Source: an uncultured Clostridia bacterium (GTDB taxonomy: Bacteria > Bacillota > Clostridia > Oscillospirales > Acutalibacteraceae). Taken from it: a DNA stretch of 64,000 nucleotides. Both the position numbers and the translations under genes were made by a program. The stretch covers positions 1 to 64,000 of the forward strand of contig CALEII010000003.1 in assembly GCA_937876205.1 (NCBI GenBank). The letters are read 5' to 3'. Shown here piece by piece: positions 16,937 through 25,798 of the stretch. Each line of letters begins with the position of its first letter. The first letter of the stretch is position 1. Under the pieces are notes generated by a model. It searched no databases. It saw only the letters and a list, made by a program, of their open reading frames with translations, and was not told where the DNA came from.

Positions 16937-18772
16937 TTACCTGAACTCGGGACAGATTCGTTTTTCTGAACGGTATGAGCTGACATAATCGCAGCCGTAA
17001 TGTGAGAGATAGAGAAGAAGATGGTCAAAATCAGAAAAGACAACAGCCCACAGTGAATGTGCATTCTCATCAAGGAATGAAAACTGAAAATCACGCCTGA
17101 GAGAGCGTCTCTCCTGCTGTGAAATGCCGTCAATCACATCCTTGAAAACTGTATAGAATTCACCGTTTGAGGTAAAAGACTCAATGCCGTTTTCACCGGG
17201 TGTTTCCTTAAGTATGGAATGCTTTTTAAGAGCAAAATTTGAAAGTGTAACGCTGGGAATTATCCGTCTGTTGTTTCTTATAACAGCCATTGTGTCACGG
17301 ATTTCATCAAGTGTTTCTGTGGGATAGCCAAAGATAAACAAGCCGTTATTCCATATTCCCGCATCCCTTGCATCAGAAAGTATATCAAGACGCTTTTCAA
17401 CATCAATACCCTTGTTCATTTTCTCCATAATACGGGGTGAATGGCATTCATATCCCCAGAGGAAGAGCCTTGCACCTGCGTCATAAAGGTTTTTTAGCAC
17501 CTCGGGAGTGTAGCCTGCTTCAAGACGGGCAAAGGAATAGAAGTTTATTTTAAGGTTTTCTTTTATGATTCTCTTTGCGAGCTCATTATAGAAAACGGGC
17601 GGAATAGCCTCGTCAACAAAAATGAACTTTGATGCACCGTAAGAATCAATATAATAACGGATTTCGTCAATAATTCTGTCCATATGTTTGGGACTGTAGC
17701 CCTGCTGACCGTAGGCATAGTCACAGAAATTACACTTTCCCCAGTAGCAGCCCTTTGAAAGCTGAATAGGATATGTGGGGTCGGGAGTAAAATACAGAGA
17801 CATATCATAGTCACTGAAATCAGGGTAAGCGAGTGAATCCATCTTGAATTTTTCACAGGAAAAGCCCGTTGTAAAGACTGAGCCGTCTTTGTAATAAACG
17901 ATACTCGGGACATCAGAAAGACAGCATTTTCCGTCAAGATATTCACAAAGACGGACAGTTGCAACCTCACCGTCACCTATAACAACGAAGTCAAAATATG
18001 ATGTAAAAATTTCATCATACTGCATCATATCTTCATAAATCTGTGTTGCATAGTTTCCGCCGAGAATGATTTTTGCATCTGTTCTGCTTTTTATCATTTC
18101 AGCAAGGGTGAAAACGGGAATCAGCTGACTCAAATCAGTCATTGAAATGCAGACGGTGGCATAGCCTTTTTCTGCAACAGAATCACAGAAATTATCAAAA
18201 TAGTCATAGAACATATTGACGCTTCTGTCATTGCACTGATTCTTTATATTCTGCCAGTCGAGATTGAGAAGAGGGTTAGCGAAATAGTTGTCAAAATCGA
18301 TTTCATTGGGTGCAAATGGCATAGAAACAAGTCTTAAAGCAAGCTTTATGATATGCTTGGCTTCAGCGAGCTTCTCGGGAACAAAGAAATCATCGGGATT
18401 TCGTGTTGTTCTTACAGCGTTGTCAATATTGTCAATTATATACGGGATTTCATCCTTGTATTCAGAATAGAATCTGCTGACTGTAAGGTATTTAAGACAG
18501 CTTGTTTTTTCATCGTAAGTACCGTTTTTTTCAATCTGCGAAATATCGGCATTGATATAATCGGGTTCAAGCTCACTGAGAGTTTTTCTTGCTTCTTCAT
18601 CACATTCAGCGAGATGCTTTTTACTGAGAATATGATTATAGAACATTGCATTAAGGTCGCAGGCTTTTACGCTGAAGCCTGCATTTTTCAACTGTCCCGC
18701 AAGAAGAGGCACGGCAAGATAAGGTGATACAGGATACCACTGAGGCGGCTGTATAAGTAATATTTCAGACAT
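16937..18772 (-). CDS. B12-type radical SAM protein, subtype B (first copy)
   Basis: This 611-residue paralogue of the protein at 14389-16197 starts MSEILLIQPPQWYPVSPYLA. A B12-binding-like half contains IILGGNY (residues 235-241) and FVVIGDGEVATVRLCEYL. The SAM cluster motif is SKGCYWGKCNFCDYAYGQQ, with Cys342, Cys347 and Cys350 in CX4CX2C spacing. The barrel has FIFVDEAIPP, FARLEAGYTPEVL and FLWGYECHSPRIM, and the spacing is near-identical to the second copy. It begins two bases after the stop of the upstream radical SAM gene, so translation is coupled. The reaction is unknown; methyl transfer to an unactivated carbon would fit the family. Confidence 0.8.
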   Translation of the reverse strand: MSEILLIQPPQWYPVSPYLAVPLLAGQLKNAGFSVKACDLNAMFYNHILSKKHLAECDEEARKTLSELEPDYINADISQIEKNGTYDEKTSCLKYLTVSRFYSEYKDEIPYIIDNIDNAVRTTRNPDDFFVPEKLAEAKHIIKLALRLVSMPFAPNEIDFDNYFANPLLNLDWQNIKNQCNDRSVNMFYDYFDNFCDSVAEKGYATVCISMTDLSQLIPVFTLAEMIKSRTDAKIILGGNYATQIYEDMMQYDEIFTSYFDFVVIGDGEVATVRLCEYLDGKCCLSDVPSIVYYKDGSVFTTGFSCEKFKMDSLAYPDFSDYDMSLYFTPDPTYPIQLSKGCYWGKCNFCDYAYGQQGYSPKHMDRIIDEIRYYIDSYGASKFIFVDEAIPPVFYNELAKRIIKENLKINFYSFARLEAGYTPEVLKNLYDAGARLFLWGYECHSPRIMEKMNKGIDVEKRLDILSDARDAGIWNNGLFIFGYPTETLDEIRDTMAVIRNNRRIIPSVTLSNFALKKHSILKETPGENGIESFTSNGEFYTVFKDVIDGISQQERRSLRRDFQFSFLDENAHSLWAVVFSDFDHLLLYLSHYGCDYVSSYRSEKRICPEFR

Positions 18773-18774
18773 TC

Positions 18775-20694
18775 TTATCCCTCCGTGTAAGTAATTTTTT
18801 CTCTGGGATTAACAAGCAGTGTTGCACTGTAGCGTTTGCCGAACCAGATGATTTCCCTTGCATATTCAGCCCATGAAGAAATATTCTTATGAGCAACAAT
18901 CTCAAGTGTGTTTGCCGTCTTTCTGAGAGGCTCATATCTGCCCTCATCGACAGCAGCAAAATAATGATAAAAGTCATATTGTGATTTTACGGTGACACCG
19001 TTCACAAAGGGCTTTCTTATAAGACTCTCCTGATAATTGAAGAGATTAACGAATAATTCATCTTCAATTCCAAATGACATAAGGAACGGCTTTATTTCTT
19101 CACGGAAAGAGTCAAAATGATATACCATTTCAAGAAAAGCGCCCTCCTCAAAATACCAGCCCGTGGTGCCGAAAACATCACGCTGATAAGTCCATTCAGC
19201 CTTCCGGGTATCAGCTTTTCTGTGGTAAAGCTCAGTGAAGAATTCATTCATATAGCCCTTACTCTGCTTGTAAATATAATCATAGAGCATATTATAGAAA
19301 TCATAATATGATACATTTTTCTCTTTGTTCAGATAAATCGCAAAATATCTCAGAAGACCTAAGTGATGGAATGTCTGCAGAATCACGGCAAACATACACG
19401 CTTTCACCCAGTCGGACTTAGGCATTGAAGAGGTTTCGGTGATAACATCAAAATATTCACCGACACCGTTGAATTCAGGGTTGTAATGAATACCCAGAAG
19501 AGGGATTTTTGATGTCCTGATGCCGAATTTTTCACGGTATTCCTTCTGCCCCATCTGAGTATTGGGGTAAACCTGACACTCATAAACGGTCATTGAGTTA
19601 TTCTGACCCGACTCAAGCAAACGGCACATACCCCGGCAGAAGCTTTCGTATGTCTCACCGGGTAAACCCAAAATAAGTTCTGTATATGTGGGAATGCCTG
19701 CTTCGTTGTATCTTGCATCAAGTGATGAAAAATGCTCAAGAGTCAGGTTCTTTCTGCCGATATTCTCAAGGGTTTTGCCGTCAAGCGACTGATATGCGAG
19801 AGTTACCCCCTTATCGGCATTGTTTTTATTGAGTATATACCCCGCTTCAAAGACAGTGTCATCACTTTCCTTTGCATAGCAAGGCTTGAACACATCCGGA
19901 TAACCGTATTTTTTCTTCTGCTCAATGACATACTCCGCAATTTCAACATCACGGTCAAATATACCGAAATTCGCATCGGCACAGTAGCAATATTTTATTT
20001 TGTTCTTTGCAATCCATTCAATCTCTGCCCTGATTTTCTCCATCGGGAACTGACGCAGTTTCTTTGTGAAGCACCATTCACAATATGCACATGCGTACGG
20101 GCAGCCTCTGTTTGTTTCAAGTGTTGCGTGAAATTCCCTGTCGGGAAATTCCTTCATTATATTATCAAATATTCCTGCAATATACGGTGACGGATAGCCT
20201 GAAATATCTGCAGGGTGCTTATCTTCTGTTGTAATTATTACTTTCTCTTCCCTGAATGAGAGATTCGGGACAGATGTAAGAGCTTCACCGTTTTTTATTG
20301 CTTTCAGGAACAATGCGGTAGTTTCTTCACCCTCATTGTGCATAAGGAAATCTATAAAATCATACTCTTCAAGAAATTCTCCACCTGCAGGAACACTGTG
20401 ACCGCCGAAAATGATTTTTACCTCAGGATAAAGCATTTTAAGCTCATTTGCAAGGGTTTTGTTATATTCAAGATTCCAAGTAAAGCAAGAAAATGCAACA
20501 TAATCGGGCTTATCAAAGCGTTTTATCACATCACTTATCTTTTCACGCATAACAACAATGTCGGGTATGTCATAATACTCAACAATTTCTTTATCATTTT
20601 TAAGATAAGCAGCTATGCAGCCCACGGAATATGGCAGAAAAACAGGTGATGAATATGAAACACCTATCTGCACAAGATAAAATCTTTTTTTCAT
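18775..20694 (-). CDS. B12-type radical SAM protein, subtype A (third copy)
   Basis: The 639-residue protein starts MKKRFYLVQIGVSYSSPVFL. The cobalamin-binding Rossmann-like region has IIFGGHSVPAGGEFLEEYDF, then MHNEGEE. The radical SAM motif ETNRGCPYACAYCEW contains Cys198, Cys202 and Cys205 in the canonical CX3CX2C spacing. It shares YPSPYIAGIFD before the motif and GLPGETYESFCRG within the barrel with its two upstream paralogues. A subtype-specific C-terminal region of about 200 residues ends in EIIWFGKRYSA. Its start overlaps the stop of the previous gene in TAATG, so the two are translationally coupled. The substrate is unknown. Confidence 0.82.
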   Translation of the reverse strand: MKKRFYLVQIGVSYSSPVFLPYSVGCIAAYLKNDKEIVEYYDIPDIVVMREKISDVIKRFDKPDYVAFSCFTWNLEYNKTLANELKMLYPEVKIIFGGHSVPAGGEFLEEYDFIDFLMHNEGEETTALFLKAIKNGEALTSVPNLSFREEKVIITTEDKHPADISGYPSPYIAGIFDNIMKEFPDREFHATLETNRGCPYACAYCEWCFTKKLRQFPMEKIRAEIEWIAKNKIKYCYCADANFGIFDRDVEIAEYVIEQKKKYGYPDVFKPCYAKESDDTVFEAGYILNKNNADKGVTLAYQSLDGKTLENIGRKNLTLEHFSSLDARYNEAGIPTYTELILGLPGETYESFCRGMCRLLESGQNNSMTVYECQVYPNTQMGQKEYREKFGIRTSKIPLLGIHYNPEFNGVGEYFDVITETSSMPKSDWVKACMFAVILQTFHHLGLLRYFAIYLNKEKNVSYYDFYNMLYDYIYKQSKGYMNEFFTELYHRKADTRKAEWTYQRDVFGTTGWYFEEGAFLEMVYHFDSFREEIKPFLMSFGIEDELFVNLFNYQESLIRKPFVNGVTVKSQYDFYHYFAAVDEGRYEPLRKTANTLEIVAHKNISSWAEYAREIIWFGKRYSATLLVNPREKITYTEG

Positions 20695-22616
20695 TAAAGC
20701 TCATTCACACTTTCTGTTGCACTCAGATGCAGATTACCGAATTCTTTTCTGCCGTACCATACCGAATAACGGGCATAGTCGGCAAATGCTTCATAGGACC
20801 TGCGTACATTTACTCTGTAAGCGTTCTGTTGTTTTTTCAGTTCTGCGGTTTCGTTTCTGTAAACAGCACCGAAGTATTCATAAAAATTATAATCAAACGT
20901 TTTCTCTTCCGTTTTATCAAAGGGCTTTTTAAGAAGGAAACGCTGAAAAGACATAAGCTCTCCAAGAATTTCTTCATCAAAATATTTTTCAAGAAACGGC
21001 TTCGTTTCGGCATAGAATCTGTCAATGTCATAAACAAGACTCAGAAAAGCATATTCTTCACCCGGCCATATGACATCGCCGAAGCGTTCATTGACAAAGG
21101 TGAGAGATCTATTATCAGTTATTACACCGCTGAGCTGTTCCTCAAGGCTTAAAAAGACATCATAAGCAAGAGTGTTTCTGTTATTGTAAATATAATCAAG
21201 AAAATCACTGTAGAAACAGGTATAATCAATTCCTTTTTCTTTGTAAAGATAAATCGCAAAAAACGGCAGAAGCCCCCCGTGGTGAAGACACTGCACGGCA
21301 AAGGAAAACATATTGCATCGAATCCAGTCTCTTTCAGTCATTGAATAAGTCGAGGTTACGATTCTTGAATACTCCTCAACCTCATCATTGAAGCTTGCTT
21401 CCCGATGAGGCTGATTGAGAGGAATTTTTGTCATACCGATGTTATATTTTTCGGTATACTCCTTATCACTCATACCTGCACAGGGCAGATATTCACAGTT
21501 GTGAATATAAATAGCATGATGCTGACCTGCCTGAAGCAAAGTTTCAATGCCCCGAACAAAGCTGTCATATGTTTCACCGGGCAAGCCCAGAATAAGCTCT
21601 GTATATGTGGCAATACCGGCAGCTGCGTATCTGCCTAGAAGCTTTTTATAGTTCTCAAGAGATATATTCTCTCTGCCCACATTTCTGAGGGCTTCTTCAC
21701 TCAGCGACTGGAATGAAAGAGTGACACCCTTGTTCATTCCGCACTCGTTGAGCTTTTTTGTCATATTAAAAACTATATCATTGCTGTTTTTTGCATAAGA
21801 AGTCTGAAAGTTTCTCAGATGACCTGTACGGTTATGGATTTCAATCATTCTGTCAATGATTTCTTCATCACGCTTCACAATGCCGAAATTGGCATCTGCA
21901 CCGCCGAAGCCGTCTATGCCGTGGTCACCCAGCCACTCGAGCTCAGCATAAATTTTTTCAAGTGGGAAAAACTTGACCTTTTTTGAATCAAGATTGCCCC
22001 AGTCACAGTATTTGCATTTATAAGGACAGCCTCTGCTTGTTTCAAGAACTGCATAGAAGCTCAGTTCCTTGTGCTTTTCAAGAATTGAATCGAAAACACC
22101 CGTAAGATACGGCGACGGATAATCGGTGCCTGTCATACAGCTTTTATGAGTATAACAGAATTTTCCGTTTTCTTTATATGCAAGGTTTGGTATATCCTTA
22201 ACACAGCCCTCGCCTGCCAGAGCAAGCAGAAGACGTGCAAAAACCTCTTCACCCTCACCGTAAATGAAATAATCGGCAAAGGGACATTCCTCAAAGACTT
22301 CTTCATTTTCACCGATATGATGACCGCCGAAGATAATTACACAGTCCGGATGCTTTTCTCTGAGCTTGCGGGCAAGAAGCCTGTTATACTCATAATTCCA
22401 CAGGTAATTTGAAAAGCCGACAACTGAGGGGGCTGTCATTCTTTCAAGAACAGTGTCGGTGTTTTCTCTAAGAAAGAAAATCTCACCGAAATTATAATTT
22501 TCATTTATTCTTTCATCTGCCTTTGCATTGGCTATAAGCATACCGACAGCAAAGGGAAAATATGTGGAATTACCGTGAAGATAATTTGCCTGTACCATAT
22601 AAATATTTTTTTTCAC
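20694..22616 (-). CDS. B12-type radical SAM protein, subtype A (second copy)
   Basis: This 640-residue protein (643 if GTG at 22625 is used) begins with KKNIYMVQANYL. I chose the GTG at 22616 because it aligns with the paralogues and has AGGTGG five bases upstream. Motifs are IIFGGHHIGENEEVFEECPF, IYGEGEE, YPSPYLTGVFD, ETSRGCPYKCKYCDWG (Cys197, Cys201, Cys204, CX3CX2C), GGADANFGI and GLPGETYDSFVRG. The C-terminal region ends in YSVWYGRKEFG. It is one of three tandem subtype-A enzymes, clearly related but diverged along the whole length, so they probably act on different positions or steps rather than being recent duplicates. Confidence 0.82.
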   Translation of the reverse strand: MKKNIYMVQANYLHGNSTYFPFAVGMLIANAKADERINENYNFGEIFFLRENTDTVLERMTAPSVVGFSNYLWNYEYNRLLARKLREKHPDCVIIFGGHHIGENEEVFEECPFADYFIYGEGEEVFARLLLALAGEGCVKDIPNLAYKENGKFCYTHKSCMTGTDYPSPYLTGVFDSILEKHKELSFYAVLETSRGCPYKCKYCDWGNLDSKKVKFFPLEKIYAELEWLGDHGIDGFGGADANFGIVKRDEEIIDRMIEIHNRTGHLRNFQTSYAKNSNDIVFNMTKKLNECGMNKGVTLSFQSLSEEALRNVGRENISLENYKKLLGRYAAAGIATYTELILGLPGETYDSFVRGIETLLQAGQHHAIYIHNCEYLPCAGMSDKEYTEKYNIGMTKIPLNQPHREASFNDEVEEYSRIVTSTYSMTERDWIRCNMFSFAVQCLHHGGLLPFFAIYLYKEKGIDYTCFYSDFLDYIYNNRNTLAYDVFLSLEEQLSGVITDNRSLTFVNERFGDVIWPGEEYAFLSLVYDIDRFYAETKPFLEKYFDEEILGELMSFQRFLLKKPFDKTEEKTFDYNFYEYFGAVYRNETAELKKQQNAYRVNVRRSYEAFADYARYSVWYGRKEFGNLHLSATESVNEL

Positions 22617-22631
22617 GGTTTCCACCTGCCT

Positions 22632-24551
22632 TTAAATTATTTCAACATCGTCCTTATATGACGACCAGCCCATTCTGCCGTACCAGATGACAAACTTGCC
22701 GAAATCCTGCCAGTTGTGCATTACATTACTGTCACGCATAACGAGAGTATGCTTTTTCTTTTCAAGGGGATGATATGCGTTGACATATATATTTTTAAGA
22801 TATGAATGAATATCATAGCAGAGAGACACGGTCTTTTCACTGTCATCAGGTCTTCTCATAATATTTTTCTGATATGCGAGAAGATCATTGAAAACATTCT
22901 CTTCTATGTCAAATGTTTTCAGAAAACCATATATTTCATCATAAAAAACATCAAGCTTTTCAAGAATATGAAGCACAACATACTCGTGGTCATCCCACAC
23001 AACCTCACCGCAGGGACCGAACATAAGCTTTCTGTTTGTGATACCCAGTGACAGCTCATCTGCGTGACTCTTGATATCAGCATATAACTTTGACACCATA
23101 AGGTCGGGATGACTTTCAAAGTAATCAATTGCGGCATCGTAGAATTTTTCATAAGGTACATTCTTTTCATTGAAAAGATAAATGCCGAAAGCTCTGAGAA
23201 GTCCGTTACCGTGCAGAGCCTTGGTCATATAGTAGAATGCAGTAGCACGCACCCACATTTCACGGCTCATTGTGTTGGTTTCAACAACAATTTCATTGTA
23301 TTCGGGGACGCTGAACGCATCGTTACTGAAATGAGGTCGGATAATCTCAGAACGGACAGTCTTTATACCGTGTTCATTTATATAATTCTTCTGTCCCATT
23401 GCAGCATTGGGAAGAAGTATACAGCCGTATACCTCAAACACAAAGTGCTGACCGATTTCAAACAGCGTGCCGATACCTCTGATGAAGCTCTCATATGTTT
23501 CACCGGGCAGACCTAAAATCAGCTCCGAATATGTTTTCATATTCTCTTTATTGTATTTTGTAAGAAGATTCTTATAAAACTCAAGAGATGTGTTCTTTCT
23601 GCCGATATTTTCAAGCACAACCGGAGACATACTCTGAAATGAAAGTGTTGCACCGATTCTGTCAAATTCACATTCCTTGAAGATTTTTACTATTTCAAAA
23701 ACATTCTCAAAATTATTCTTTGCGTAATTCATACGCATTCTCTCGGGATAGCCTGTTTTCTTCTTTGCCTCGGCAAGCTCACGGGCAATGTCTATATCCC
23801 GTTTAAACATACCAAAATTGGCATCTGCACCCCACACAAAGGCAATTTTGTGGTCAGACATCCATCTGACTTCTTCCCTGATTCTTTCAATCGGGAAAAG
23901 TCTTGTCTTTGCTTTGAGAAGTCCCCAGTCGCAGTATGCACATTGATTGGGACAGCCTCTGCTTGTTTCAAGAATTGTATTGAATGTGATTTCAGGATGC
24001 TTCTCAACAATATCGTCAAACCAGCCCTCAAGATAGGGTGACGGATAATCAAGTGTATCCTGAAGCTGAGTTTCAGTACGCTTATAACCGCCGTCGGGCA
24101 GTCTGAATGAGATATTACATACACTATCAAGAGGCTTATCCGTTACAAGAGCCTCAAGCAGATTCTTTATTGTATCCTCACCCTCGCCGTGGCTTAAAAT
24201 ATCAATATACGGGTACTTTTCAAGAAATGAGAAATCATCAGGAACGTTATGTCCGCCGAAGTTTATAACACAGTCGGGGTATTTCTTCTTTACGGCTTGT
24301 GCAAGAAGCTTGTTGTATTCCGTGCTCCAACAATAGTTTGAAAAGCCTATAAAAGCAGGCTCTTCAAGTCTCTCAACAACTTCATCTATATTTTCACGCA
24401 GAAAAATGAATTCCTTGAAGCAATAGTTGTTTTTTACGGTTTCACTTGCAAATGCAGAGGCAACAAGAATACCTGCAGTATAAGGTAAATATGCGTTTTG
24501 CGTACCGGAACAGGCGGACACATCCACCTGAACAAAATAAATATTTTTCAT
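22632..24551 (-). CDS. B12-type radical SAM protein, subtype A (first copy)
   Basis: The 639-residue protein is the first gene of the five-enzyme operon. It starts MKNIYFVQVDVSACSGTQNA with GAGAGG upstream; an ATG 8 codons earlier is less likely. Its motifs are INFGGHNVPDDFSFLEKYPY, SHGEGED, YPSPYLEGWFD, ETSRGCPNQCAYCDWG (Cys200, Cys204, Cys207, CX3CX2C), WGADANFGMF and GLPGETYESFIRG. The end is DFGKFVIWYGRMGWSSY. No DxHxxG motif is seen, so cobalamin would bind base-off without a His ligand, as in some other class members. A consensus promoter lies 40-70 bases upstream, and the 44-residue peptide gene lies just beyond it. Confidence 0.83.
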   Translation of the reverse strand: MKNIYFVQVDVSACSGTQNAYLPYTAGILVASAFASETVKNNYCFKEFIFLRENIDEVVERLEEPAFIGFSNYCWSTEYNKLLAQAVKKKYPDCVINFGGHNVPDDFSFLEKYPYIDILSHGEGEDTIKNLLEALVTDKPLDSVCNISFRLPDGGYKRTETQLQDTLDYPSPYLEGWFDDIVEKHPEITFNTILETSRGCPNQCAYCDWGLLKAKTRLFPIERIREEVRWMSDHKIAFVWGADANFGMFKRDIDIARELAEAKKKTGYPERMRMNYAKNNFENVFEIVKIFKECEFDRIGATLSFQSMSPVVLENIGRKNTSLEFYKNLLTKYNKENMKTYSELILGLPGETYESFIRGIGTLFEIGQHFVFEVYGCILLPNAAMGQKNYINEHGIKTVRSEIIRPHFSNDAFSVPEYNEIVVETNTMSREMWVRATAFYYMTKALHGNGLLRAFGIYLFNEKNVPYEKFYDAAIDYFESHPDLMVSKLYADIKSHADELSLGITNRKLMFGPCGEVVWDDHEYVVLHILEKLDVFYDEIYGFLKTFDIEENVFNDLLAYQKNIMRRPDDSEKTVSLCYDIHSYLKNIYVNAYHPLEKKKHTLVMRDSNVMHNWQDFGKFVIWYGRMGWSSYKDDVEII

Positions 24552-24591
24552 ATTCCGAAACCTCTCTTTCCGCATATATATTCAATTTAAT

Positions 24592-24620
24592 ATTATATCA
24601 TTATAAATATTCAATGTCAA
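24592..24620 (-). promoter_or_regulatory. Perfect consensus promoter of the radical SAM operon
   Basis: On the minus strand TTGACA (24615-24620) and TATAAT (24592-24597) are separated by exactly 17 bases. It lies between the peptide gene's terminator and the first radical SAM start. Confidence 0.9.
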
Positions 24621-24639
24621 TAAATCAGCAAAAAGAAAA

Positions 24640-24662
24640 ACAGACCGGCTGAACCGGTCTGT
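24640..24662 (-). terminator. Terminator of the 44-residue peptide gene
   Basis: A perfect 9-bp GC-rich stem (ACAGACCGG at 24640-24648 and its complement at 24654-24662) with a 5-base loop is followed on the minus strand by TTTTTCTTTTT. Confidence 0.9.
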
Positions 24663-24678
24663 TCCACAGCAAGAAAAA

Positions 24679-24813
24679 TTAAGCAAGGAGATCAAGATAC
24701 TCTGAGGGGATAACGCCTTCGAGCATGCTTACTACTTCATCAAGATAACCGAACTTGTTGAGAGCGATAACAACCTTGATGATTAATACGAGCATTTTGA
24801 TAATAAATACCAT
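24679..24813 (-). CDS. 44-residue hydrophobic/amphipathic peptide upstream of the radical SAM operon (candidate precursor or membrane-active peptide)
   Basis: The ORF encodes 44 residues. Residues 1-18 are almost all Ile, Leu, Val, Met and Phe, broken only by Lys6 and Lys13. Lys20 continues a strict seven-residue spacing, so residues 1-22 would form an amphipathic helix. The second half (KFGYLDEVVSMLEGVIPSEY, then LDLLA) is acidic, with Asp25, Glu26, Glu32, Glu38 and Asp41. There is no Cys and no signal-peptidase site. Expression signals are unusually complete: AGGAGG eight bases before the ATG, a near-consensus promoter at 24844-24872 and an intrinsic terminator at 24640-24662. This makes a real, well-expressed gene very likely. 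It may be the substrate of the adjacent radical SAM enzymes, or an independent membrane-active peptide; neither is shown by sequence alone. Confidence 0.75.
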   Translation of the reverse strand: MVFIIKMLVLIIKVVIALNKFGYLDEVVSMLEGVIPSEYLDLLA

Positions 24814-24843
24814 TTCAGTTTCCTCCTAAAAATTTATACTCTA

Positions 24844-24872
24844 ATAATAATCCAAAAAGCTTTTGCAGTCAA
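24844..24872 (-). promoter_or_regulatory. Near-consensus promoter of the 44-residue peptide gene
   Basis: On the minus strand TTGACT (24867-24872) and TATTAT (24844-24849) are separated by 17 bases, placing the transcription start about 25 bases before the ATG. Confidence 0.8.
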
Positions 24873-24907
24873 TAAGATATGGAAAAATTAACATTTAGTT
24901 CTTATTT

Positions 24908-25798
24908 TCACAAACTTTCTGAATCATTTTTCCTTTTTGCAAAGTTTACTATATTCACGGCATCTTCAGGGCAGACACGTATACAGTCGCCGCATCGTAT
25001 ACAGTCAATGCTGTTAGGCTTTTTCCACACGGGGATATCCATTCCGCATTTTTTCTGACACGCACCGCAGGATGTGCATTTATCCTTATCAACTTCATAT
25101 CTGTAAAGCGCAACAGAGTTAAATAACGAATAAAACGCACCTAGCGGACACAGATATTTACAGAACGGTCTGTAAAAAATGACGGACAAAAGAATCACAA
25201 TCACAAGAATTGCAATTTTCCATGTATACAGAAAACCTACAGCGTTTCTGAGTGATTCATTCATAAGTACAAGAGGTATGCCTGCAAAAAGTGTGCCTGC
25301 AGGGCAGACATATTCACAGAACCAGGGCTTGCCCTGCCCCGTTATATCTACGGCAAACATAGGCAGAAGTATGACAAAAACCGCAAGAAGCACATACTTA
25401 AACCACTTGAGAAAGCTGTCACCGGGCAGATTCTTGAGCTTTTTTACAAACGGAATTCTATAAAGCAGGTCCTGAACAAGTCCGAAAGGACAGAGAAATC
25501 CGCACACGAATCTGCCTGCGAGCGTGCCGAAAAGCATCAGTACACCAAGCACATAAAATGCGAACTGATAGTCTCTGCTGCCGAGTGTTGACTGCAACGC
25601 CCCCATAGGACAGGAGCCGAGAGCACCGGGGCAGGAATAACAGTTAAGACCGGGAACACAGAACATTTTAATCTTACCCGTATAAATTCTGCCTTGCACA
25701 TACCCTTTGAGGTAGCCGTTTGTGAGTGCAAAAAATGAAAACTGAACTATCAGACGGATATTCTTTTTTATTTTTTTTAAAAGCTTACCCAATTCCAA
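24908..25798 (-). CDS. NapH/YccM-like membrane 4Fe-4S protein
   Basis: The protein has 296 residues with about five membrane helices. Membrane-face cysteine motifs are NCYSCPGALGSCPMGAL, CGFLCPFG, CEYVCPAG and CKYLCPLG. A C-terminal bicluster ferredoxin domain has CTSCGACQKKCG and CIRCGDCIRVCPED. Such proteins carry electrons across or into the membrane; here the likely partners are the thioredoxin-like lipoprotein and CXXC micro-protein upstream. The start is a TTG at 25798 inside the preceding gene, with GGAG upstream, so the two overlap by 14 bases and are probably translationally coupled. The N-terminal residues match no strong signal. It is the last gene of the six-gene operon. Confidence 0.82.
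   Translation of the reverse strand: MELGKLLKKIKKNIRLIVQFSFFALTNGYLKGYVQGRIYTGKIKMFCVPGLNCYSCPGALGSCPMGALQSTLGSRDYQFAFYVLGVLMLFGTLAGRFVCGFLCPFGLVQDLLYRIPFVKKLKNLPGDSFLKWFKYVLLAVFVILLPMFAVDITGQGKPWFCEYVCPAGTLFAGIPLVLMNESLRNAVGFLYTWKIAILVIVILLSVIFYRPFCKYLCPLGAFYSLFNSVALYRYEVDKDKCTSCGACQKKCGMDIPVWKKPNSIDCIRCGDCIRVCPEDAVNIVNFAKRKNDSESL

Noticed and set aside
18775..24551. Recent tandem duplication or assembly repeat of the three subtype-A radical SAM genes
   Set aside because: The three proteins share motifs but differ along most of their length, so they are old paralogues rather than an assembly artefact.
24908..25798. A nitrate-reductase (Nap) operon around the NapH-like protein
   Set aside because: No NapA, NapB or NapG gene is nearby; the context is thiol redox instead.
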